A program made the position numbers and the translations under genes. The notes beneath the pieces are model-generated. The model was given only the letters and a program-made list of their open reading frames with translations. It was not told the DNA's origin and did no database searches. From Cristatella mucedo (Eukaryota > Bryozoa > Phylactolaemata > Cristatellidae): a DNA stretch of 27,500 nt. Positions 20,453 through 27,500 of the stretch are shown here, in pieces. The DNA lies in NCBI GenBank assembly GCA_009760855.2, contig WPIO01000014.1, positions 1,887,501-1,915,000 on the forward strand, in the 5' to 3' direction. Positions within the stretch are counted from its first letter, which is position 1; every line of letters begins with the position of its first letter.

Positions 20453-21399
20453 TAAAAACCCAACCAACCGCTCTATGGGTGACGTCTTCGGCAATAGCCT
20501 GCCGGAAGAACGTGCTGGGCCATGTTCAAACAGGAGCGTCGGCTACAAAAATTCTCCTGTGTAACAGCCCAAGTCTGCATGGCTTTGTTGAGTCACACAA
20601 GAAGATCCATACTAGTACATAAAAACGTACCTATGCTGCTCGATTTCACCCTTCGACGACGAGTCACTTCCAAAGGGAGAAGAGCTGCGATGTTACTGGC
20701 CGCACGAAAACTTTCTTTACTGGCTTAAGCCAATGTCCTCATCTCGAGCTTCGTGAAGTTAACTGCTTCGGTAAACAGACAACTACCAGTGCTGAACAAG
20801 TGTCTCTTTAGCTGGCTTCTATATTACGACGATATATTAGGACAGTCGCAAAAATTGTATGCTGTAAATTTCGAGATTCCTGACAACTCAAGCCGTTCAA
20901 ACTGATGCTTAGCAGGGGCATTGCGAAACCAGCTACTTCATCGTCTTCATGCAAGCTTACTTAAAACACGAAAGCAGCAGCACCAGTACCAGCAAAAGCA
21001 GCAGCAGCTCGTGGCTAAAAAAGTGTTGAGCATCTGCCAAGCGTCGATTTCAAATACGAGTCTAACTGGTTTGCACAATCAGCACCTCTTGACGACCGGT
21101 AGAAAAACGTGGCTGCCCTCTAGAGGCAGCTAATCTTGCTCCGAGTTCCACGAAGGATCTGAGTCGTCGCAGACCCCTCTCCCTCCCTGCCACAGCTGGC
21201 AGCCCAGCCAACAGAATAGCTTTGGCAAAGCTCCCCTGTTCGGTGGCACTGGGGGTGTGTGGCTGCGGTCCAGATCGGCCTGCATGCATTAAGTCTCCTG
21301 CCAAGGGGCCAGTCGAGCTCGATTGCAAAAATACTCGCTGCCTCCAGCGGCCAATGACGCCGGCATCAAAGAAAGGCAAGCGTAAACGGCCTGTTTGCC

Positions 21400-21405
21400 T
21401 TTATT
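21400..21405 (-). promoter_or_regulatory. Possible poly(A) signal for PHTF
   Basis: The minus strand reads AATAAA here, about 1.2 kb past the PHTF stop codon. I saw no closer canonical AATAAA on that strand. It would imply a 3'UTR of about 1.2 kb that includes the GA/CT microsatellite. The hexamer is common by chance, so this is a weak call. Confidence 0.25.
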
Positions 21406-22375
21406 GATTTGCAGTACATTACATCAACAATAAGTTACTACCCAGGCTAAATATAGTGAGCCTCACTGCTGGAAGGACAAAAAGACTAGCCGCATTGCTG
21501 ACTGCACACTAACTTCGGGCCTGCCTACAAGGCAGTCGAACAAACGGCAGCCTGAATGAGATCTAGCATTGAGGATTGGACTGCAAAACTCAGCCGATCA
21601 GCAACGGCGAAGGGCAGGGCATTGCCTGAGAGTGCCCCCGGTTCGCGACAGCATGGACTGCCACGAGACACCCTGCTAGGCAGAGCACATAAGTGCACAC
21701 AATCTCACGTGCTATCACTGGGGGGGGGGTCAGCATCAGCAGCAGCTAGCTAGGTAGGCTACGCTGCCGGTCAACGCACCAAAATAAATAATCCTTACAC
21801 AAAACGCGTCATGGCACCACTTCAGTTCGAGAACAGTCGTCACAATGGCTTGTTCCAGAAAAACTTCTTAAAAAAACGGGAAAACAAGGAGGGGCAAACA
21901 CGAGCAGCAGGCCTGTAATCTCTGACAAGCACCATTCGGTCGTCGAGCTAGCACGAGATAGCCAGCACGAGATGTCAGCATGTGGCTTGCACAATGGAGC
22001 AGCAGCTGCTTTGGACTGACGAGTGTGAGGGAACTTCGTTAACCGCAGCCAACTTCGGCCGAACTGGAGCTTTCCGGTCAGCAAATCTAGTGACGACGAC
22101 GTCACGGCCTCCAAGCAGTAGCGCCGGCAAGCCGATCGGCTCACGAGTTGAGCAAGACTGCCGAGCTCCGGCACAAGGCTCGCAGCGCCGCAATCACGGC
22201 CCAGAAACGCTCAACCCTGCAGTGCATCTGCTCTCGACTGGCAACCAAAACAGAGATGGATAAGTACACTCACGAGCCACGCCACACGTCGGCGACGAGA
22301 TGCACCCGTGGAGGGTGCCTAGAAGGGTTGGGCGAGCAAGAGTTGGAGACTCGGAAAATGGAGGCGAGAGAGGGA

Positions 22376-22379
<4 letters not shown>

Positions 22380-22455
<76 letters not shown>
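22380..22455. repeat. (GA)n microsatellite downstream of PHTF
   Basis: About 38 GA dinucleotides run almost without interruption. On the PHTF sense strand this is a CT tract starting about 130 bases after the stop codon, so it probably lies in the 3'UTR. The open frames it creates (Arg-Glu and Leu-Ser repeats) are artefacts. Confidence 0.95.
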
Positions 22456-22457
<2 letters not shown>

Positions 22458-22581
22458 ACCGGGCCGGGCTCGATCGCCGGCAGGCCGGCGCGCTGCCGCC
22501 GTACTGCTTCGCAGCAGCGGCTTTGCTAGCTAGCCAGCCCAGCTGGATCGGTCGGTGCCGGTCGGTCGGCGTCGGGATGCC

Positions 22582-24209
22582 TCACAGCTTCACCTTGTGT
22601 AGCTTGAGCTTGAAGCCGAACAGCTCGGTCAGCACGGCGGAAAACGCCGATAGCATGATCAGCTTGGTGACACTGAACACGACCGGGTTTACGTTGAAGT
22701 TGGACATCTTGAACGGACTCTCGACCTCCTTGATCAGATCGACGGCAAGCTTGAGCACGGCGTTGGCCACCATGAGGTCTTCCTTCTTGTGCGGCTTCTG
22801 CTCCATCTGCAGGTACAGGTTGATCTCCTCAGTGATGAGGATCGACAGGTTGCGGTATTTCTTGTTGATCTTGGTGCCGAGGCCGTAGTAGCGCAGCAGG
22901 AAGACGCTCAGTATCAGGCAGAGCACGGTCAGCTCCCAGTTGGCGAACACGGAGAGGAAGGCCTCGTGGTCGCGCAGCAGCTGCACGCACATGAGTGCCA
23001 GCAGGCAGACGAGCAGCACGAACGTCGCCGACACGATCACGTCGACGGAGCGCTGCGGCCCGCGGCGCTTTAGGAACGAGCGCAGTGACAGCCACGTCTT
23101 GATGTTCTTGACCTTGTTCAGCCGAAAGTGCGGGACGTCATACTTTCGCGAGCGGCGCGACGACGTCAGGTAGCTGAAGTGCTTGGCGTAGAGCAGCCGC
23201 TGCCAATAGGTGCGCTCGGCGACGGCGAGCAAGAACATGACGAGTGACGACAGGTAGACACGCTGCAGGGCCCCGTTGGCTAGCGCGAAGCAGACGCCCG
23301 CGCCGTCGCAGTGCTGCAGCAGCAGGTCGCTGGCAAGCTCGCCGAGGCGCAGTGACCGCTCCGTCCAGTTGCCGGCGGCCTTCAGCGTGACGGCCGTCCA
23401 GTCACCGGCGGCCGCCACCAGGGCGGCCGCGGCCGCCGGTGAGTGGTAAAGGCGGAACATGAATGGCGTGACGCTGAACAGCAGCACGAACAGGACGGCG
23501 AGCAGAACGTAGTCGTAGCTGGGGCGGATCTGCTCGACTTTCTCCTCGATGATGACGCCAATGTCTATGACGGACAGGTCGGCCTTCTTGCACGCCTCCT
23601 CCTCCCAGACGATGCAGCTGATGCGGTCATAGGCGCTCGGTATGTACACGACGGCCGCGGCGGCCGAAGGCGGAAGCTCGGTCGCAGCGCCGACCGCCGC
23701 GGCCGTGGGCGGCTGCAGCAGGCGGCGCCGGCGTCGACGCGTGGCGTTGGCGACACCTCCTGTGCCGCCACCGCCACTGCCAGCCAAGCCGACGCCGACC
23801 ACCGACACGGCGTCCTCGGTCGTGCCACCGCCGGGAAGGTCGCCCCACTTGGCGCTGCTTTCAACGTCCACCGAGCACTCGCTGCTAGAGTCGGTCGAGT
23901 TGACGTCCGAGCTGTGCATTCGGTTGCTCTCCCACTCGGAGGCCGATGTGTGCCTCACCTTGAGCAGCAGCGATGGCGACGGCGTGTCGACGTCCGACGT
24001 GGCCGCGCTCTCAGACAGGACTCGAAGCGAGTCGAGCATCGGCTGCGACAAACGCGCTGCTGCCCCCGCCGCCTTTCCGCTGCCATTGCCGGGCGACGAC
24101 GGGCCGAGAGCGGAGGCGGCTGCAACGACGATGGGCAGCTCACGTAGCTGCCGATGCCGCCGCAGCTGGGCACCGCAGTGGTCGGGCTCCTCCTTCGGTC
24201 CGGTGACGG
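22582..24209 (-). CDS. PHTF: PHTF-family membrane protein, 3'-terminal exon (partial)
   Basis: The frame is open for 541 codons plus a split first codon and ends at a TGA (22582-22584). I recognise the C-terminal half of the PHTF1/2 family, which are animal multi-pass membrane proteins of the ER/Golgi; their molecular activity is poorly defined. Seen: an acidic Ser/Asp stretch near residues 100-115, a Gly/Ala/Arg low-complexity linker (about 125-185), then the conserved block starting DRISCIVWEEEACKKADLS. Hydrophobic helices lie at about 233-253, 317-335, 389-412, 424-443 and 508-530. The signatures FLKRRGPQRSVDVIVSATF, ILITEEINLYLQMEQKP and KLDVxF-like C-terminal FGFKLKLHKVKL sit where the family has them. 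No ATG occurs near the 5' end. A TTTTTCAG acceptor ends at 24210, so I start the exon at 24209; the preceding intron would be phase 1. The N-terminal part of the family is not in this window. The exon is GC-rich compared with its flanks, and no frameshift or internal stop is seen. Confidence 0.92.
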
Positions 24210-24222
24210 CTGAAAAAGAGCG
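24210..24222 (-). other. Splice acceptor of the PHTF terminal exon
   Basis: Read on the minus strand this is a pyrimidine-rich run ending in TTTTTCAG directly before the frame that continues into PHTF. No in-frame ATG lies just upstream, and a long CT-rich tract lies a further 100-210 bases upstream. The acceptor is inferred from consensus only; a transcript read would fix it. Confidence 0.65.
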
Positions 24223-24309
24223 GCGACGAGTTAGGAGGTAAGTTCGGAGGCAGGCGCAAGAGCAAGCCAGTGGGCGTTGCCGGAAGTGAGCTTCGAGAGT
24301 AAGTGGGGG

Positions 24310-24420
24310 GGAGAGAGACAGAGACAGGCAGAGACAGAGAGAGACAGAGTGACAGACAGAGGCAGAGACAGAGAGAGAGAGAGAGACGAGACAGAGACGA
24401 CAGGCAGACAGACAGACTGA
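24310..24420. repeat. GA/GACA-rich tract in the intron before PHTF
   Basis: This is an imperfect array of GAGA, GACAGA and GGCAGA units. On the PHTF sense strand it is a CT-rich tract 100-210 bases upstream of the proposed acceptor. It resembles the larger block at 4424-4764 in composition. Confidence 0.9.
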
Positions 24421-24662
24421 GAAAAGATGCTGTTCGTTCTTTGACGAATAGCTTCAGACCTAGGGTTTATAAGAGCATCATTTTATCGGCGAGCTGTCGG
24501 CAAACGGCAGCCTCCCTAATTTCGCACCACACCGCCCTTCTCAGACAAGTTAAACCTGGTTGAAGATCAAGTGGTCGACGTGGCCGACAGCACTGCCGAC
24601 TAGCCAAAGCCACCCTTAGCTTAAACTATGTGGATGCTAGGAAGCGATGTCAAGCCCAATCT

Positions 24663-24828
24663 GCCTACTAGCTGATTAAACAGACTCTCTTGTATAGCGA
24701 CAGAAGAGCCTTTACGGCTATCGCCACCGCTTGCAGCAGCAATAAATGATCGCCAACCGCAGGAATCGAACACACGACCTTGGAACCGAGGTCGTGAAAA
24801 GCAACCGCCTTACCTAGTGTGGTATCAC
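24663..24828 (-). mobile_element. SINE family B copy
   Basis: The minus strand gives CCACACTAGGTAAGGCGGTT, B box GGTCGTGTGTTCGATTCC, a hairpin with arms TATTGCTGC and GTGGCGATA (24719-24744) that keeps all nine pairs with wobbles, AGCCGTAAAGGCT, CGCTATACAAGAGAGTCTGT and TTAATCAGCTAGTAGG. If PHTF extends upstream, this copy lies in its intron in the same orientation. Confidence 0.9.
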
Positions 24829-25385
24829 GGCTAACCAATATTCGCAACACGTCATACCAAAGCCTTGCTGGAAGCTCTTGCCTCAGGATAAAAAGACCAG
24901 GATGCCCACGCTGAGGTAACAGTCCATTTGACGGCATAGATCCATTTATATCACTAATTCTTTCATTCACAGCAGCATGCCTCATTGCAAACCAGCTTAT
25001 CTAGCCGATCGTGTGGATCATATCTTTCTAGGCACTTTACACTTGCTACGGTCAAGGGAAAGTCGGCTGCAGAATGTGGTAGAACTGCTACCAACTCCTA
25101 AAACTTCGGAACAACCGTGAACTGCAAGTGTCAAAACCAATTCGCCAGCCTCGGTCACGGACGATTGCTATGAGTGCAGCAACAGCAGACGCCAGGATGG
25201 GCACACAGCATCAACAAGGCACGGTCATGGAGCAACAGGCCCATAGGCCAGCCTTTGTAGTATGACGCTGAGGGAACACAAAGGGGGTATGATCTTGCAA
25301 TCGTGTTCATGACCTCGCATGAACTAACACTCATAGTGTCACTTACAGCCTAAACTTATAGTATTCTTTGTCAGCAAGATAGATT
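24829..25385. other. Unassigned sequence upstream of the LINE remnant
   Basis: It may include more of the decayed LINE (the region before motif A), but I could not identify endonuclease or early reverse-transcriptase blocks. No PHTF-like exon is visible on the minus strand. Confidence 0.35.
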
Positions 25386-26510
25386 GAGTCTGCACTTCTG
25401 CGAGTGCACAACGACCTGCTTGGGAAAGCTGACTTGGGTAGGGTCTCTCTGCTAGTTCTGCTCGATTTCTTGGCAGCATATAGCACCACGATCTCCGAAT
25501 CGTTTGAGAGCAGGGGGGGTCAGTTTGCCGAGGCATTACAGCCCTGTGTTGCCATGGTTTAGGTCTGGTCACGAGCGGGATAATTCCAAGCATAGATGCC
25601 AATGATAACCCAGCAAGACTCCTGACGTATGGGGTGCCACACGGATGATTTTACATGCACTTCTTTCAACAGCTTGCACTCCCCTTCTTACCGAAGTAAC
25701 CGCCAAGCACAATCGAGGTTTCCATTTGCATTATGCAGCTAACACGCTGCACTTGCGCTTTGATCCGTTCCCAGTCCTCCAGCATCTCAAACTCTGTCAA
25801 CTCCCAAACAGCACGTATTGCTGACATTCAAACTTGAACGGCAGCAAACCTACTTGAATTAAATCACGACAAAACCAACTTACAAGCCAAATCTCCAAAC
25901 GGCTCTACTTGCGTATCTTCTGTAGCCTCTGCCCACAATCTAAGTGTCCTCTTCCAAAAAGATATCCCTAGATGAGCACATAGTCAAGCCAGCCTTTTAA
26001 GATACAAATCATCCCCTAAGTAATTTAAAAAAAATCGGGCTTGCTTGGACAAGGACATGGTCCATGCATTTGCGGCATTTCAACTCGTCGTCCGCTACTC
26101 ACTACTACAATAGCATTCTTACAGTTGGTGCACAGCTTGCTAGCTAGGCTTATATGTTTTAAACGTCCTAACTACCACTTTACGTCAACACTCAACCATC
26201 TGAACTAGCTTCCTATCAAGCCGCATATCGACTTTAAGATTATGCCACTCACCTTTGGGTTCTTCCATTCCCTTGCTCCGGCCTAGTTATATGAATTTGC
26301 ATTGCTTCAGACCTAGACGGAGCACTTCCCGCTCTTCTGACTCTGGTCCGATTACGAATATCCCATACACACTTTCAATCCCCGTCAGATTGCGAGCAAT
26401 TGCTAACCTTTAAAAAGCTTGGAACTCACTCTCGACTGACATCACGTCATCTGATTTTACGATAGTTAGATAGAAGCTGAACACCTATTCGTGCCACATT
26501 GCCTTTACTG
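25386..26510 (+). pseudogene. Decayed CR1/L2-type LINE reverse transcriptase
   Basis: Translating across frames gives an ordered series of non-LTR reverse-transcriptase blocks. ESALLRVHNDLLGKADLGRV and then SLLVLLDFLAAYSTT are the motif A region (25386-25490). LLTYGVPHG, the GVPQG block, is at 25622-25639. YAANTLHL (25732 on) sits where the catalytic YADD motif belongs, with both Asp positions changed. LLELNHDKT is at 25850-25876 and a VHAFAAF block near 26060. LPIKPHIDFKIMPLTF and SLAPA are at 26210-26285, and KAWNSLSTDIT near 26415. Order and spacing match the C-terminal half of CR1/L2/Rex1-type ORF2. Many stops and frameshifts show it is dead. No endonuclease domain or 3' tail is recognisable. 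Confidence 0.85.
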
Positions 26511-27120
26511 TGCCCGTAATTTGTCCTTTTGAGTGATCGTGTGTAGTGAAACTTGGTACGTCGTGACTAAGGGCAACAGCAAACAGCTTTTGTCTAGCAC
26601 CCAGTGGACCTGTCTTTTTTCGGTGTACGCTTTGCTTACCTGTGCATGACTGAGTCGAACATTACTAGTCGGGCCCTATTAACTAGAGGTAACTAATGGC
26701 TTGATTTTCAGCACAGCACCAAGCCTCCCACCAAAAGCTTGCCGTGCACGCAAACACGACAGATTCAGTGTGCATGCACACCCGCCTGGCCTTCTTGCCA
26801 CTCACATAAACGCGCACAAACGTTGGTGGGCATACGCTCACACATGGGCGCACTCACACATGAACAAAGTCTCCGCTCAGCTCACTCACACTTACCTCGC
26901 CAGTGCTCAGTCTCTCTCAGAATGCATCACCCGAATACCTTATCAGCACACACGCACACGTTCCAAGAAAAATCAATGGGTTGAATAAGTGCCTGCACCT
27001 AGAAACGGCTATCACAAGTCAACATCTGTAGAACAGCCAGCTTCCACACCCATAAATTTGTGCATTGGTCTCAACTACAGCTTAGCAAAGAGACTAACAG
27101 AGCCACCGTTAGCATTAAGC
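26511..27120. other. Unassigned sequence
   Basis: Scattered CACACA/GCACAC words at 26760-26970. Short overlapping frames with no recognisable domain. Confidence 0.4.
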
Positions 27121-27145
27121 CAGCAGCAGCAGCAGTGGCAGCAGG
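27121..27145. repeat. CAG tract
   Basis: Five CAG units, TGG, then CAGCAG. A second (CAG)5 lies at 27405-27419, with CAGCAG pieces continuing to about 27465. No coding context is recognisable. Confidence 0.8.
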
Positions 27146-27500
27146 AAGCCAGTGGGCAAACGGTTACCAGCCATATGCAAGCTGAGCAGCTGTCATTTGA
27201 GCCTAGCTACAGAGCCAGTCGGGAGAGTGTTGAGACAGGTCTGGGACAGCTGCCTCAATCGAAAGCTCGAAAAGCATAGAGCAATAACCGATTGCACGGC
27301 ACTGAATGCCAGGCCATTTGAGGAGCTCGCGTATACGTGCACTGCACGATGAGTAGATGCTTCCAGGGATGAACGTGGACCAATGATGGAAAGTCGAGAA
27401 GTCCCAGCAGCAGCAGCAGAAACAAGACCCTCGTAGCAGCAGAAGCAGCAGCAAAAGCAGCAGTGGCGGCTACACAATCAGTGACTCAGCCAAAGGCTTG

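Larger units (their letters stand above)
19685..22379. other. Long unassigned region
   Basis: Only short frames (60-120 codons) on both strands, none recognisable. It contains the 20426 hairpin, a CAG-rich patch at 20965-21010, a G10 run at 21720-21729 and a possible poly(A) signal at 21400. Its right part may be the PHTF 3'UTR. Confidence 0.35.

Noticed and set aside
22148-22888. 246-codon plus-strand frame crossing the GA tract into PHTF
   Set aside because: Its C-terminal half is antisense to the conserved PHTF sequence and its middle is Arg-Glu from GA repeats.
24049-24051. TTG at this position as a start codon for PHTF
   Set aside because: The frame stays open upstream and a good splice acceptor precedes it; the family has further N-terminal exons, so this is internal.
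23443-24241. Plus-strand frames of 199-234 codons opposite PHTF
   Set aside because: They are shadows of the conserved minus-strand exon; composition follows GC-rich third positions of the real frame.

Overview
The window looks like animal nuclear DNA. Coding density is very low. It holds tRNA-derived SINEs, decayed LINE reverse-transcriptase remnants and long microsatellites, and one convincing conserved gene segment. That segment is a 1.6-kb terminal exon of a PHTF-family protein, a metazoan multi-pass membrane protein. PHTF together with CR1/L2-type LINEs points to a metazoan. A lophotrochozoan such as a flatworm, mollusc or annelid is plausible, but the sequence alone cannot settle this. 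I see no bacterial operons, CRISPR arrays, rRNA genes or intact tRNA genes. Almost all other open frames are repeat artefacts (poly-Leu/Ala/Cys/Ser from CTG, His-Thr from CA, Arg-Glu from GA) or short chance frames.

Layout. 1-2700: sequence with a 94-bp tandem duplication, a CTG-based minisatellite, a SINE directly abutting a TTGC tract and 45 uninterrupted CTG units, a diverged second-family SINE, and scattered CAG tracts. 2700-5600: no recognisable gene, then a CA tract, a SINE tail with internally multiplied units, a 340-bp polypurine (GA/GACA) block and a 370-bp CA array containing a duplicated larger unit. 5600-14250: sparse SINE copies, a strong 16-bp hairpin, an AT-rich spacer and long unannotatable tracts. 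14250-20000: the most repeat-rich part, with a LINE fragment followed immediately by a SINE, an L2-like 3' tail, further SINEs, a reverse-strand LINE fragment meeting a SINE tail-to-tail, and a cluster of tRNA-like modules. 20000-22380: no recognised gene, with a possible poly(A) signal for the reverse-strand gene. 22582-24209 (minus): the PHTF terminal exon, flanked by GA/CT tracts on both sides. 24660-26510: a SINE, then the longest LINE reverse-transcriptase remnant. 26510-27500: no recognised gene, with CAG tracts.

Two SINE families recur. Family A has an A/B-box tRNA head and a tail of the GCGCC...GGCGC-TATA-AAT type, typical of L2/CR1-mobilised SINEs. Family B has a different tRNA-like head, a 9-bp hairpin showing compensatory base changes among three copies, and a tail ending GCTATACAAA...TTTAATCAGCTAGGA. 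One family A copy ends in the same GCTATACAAA string. The LINE remnants all look like the CR1/L2/Rex1 group and are the natural candidate source of the retrotransposition machinery, but no intact LINE is present.

I found no evidence for a new multi-gene system. The best leads are SINE family B with its covarying hairpin, the relation between the SINE tails and the local LINEs, and the 45-unit CTG array.
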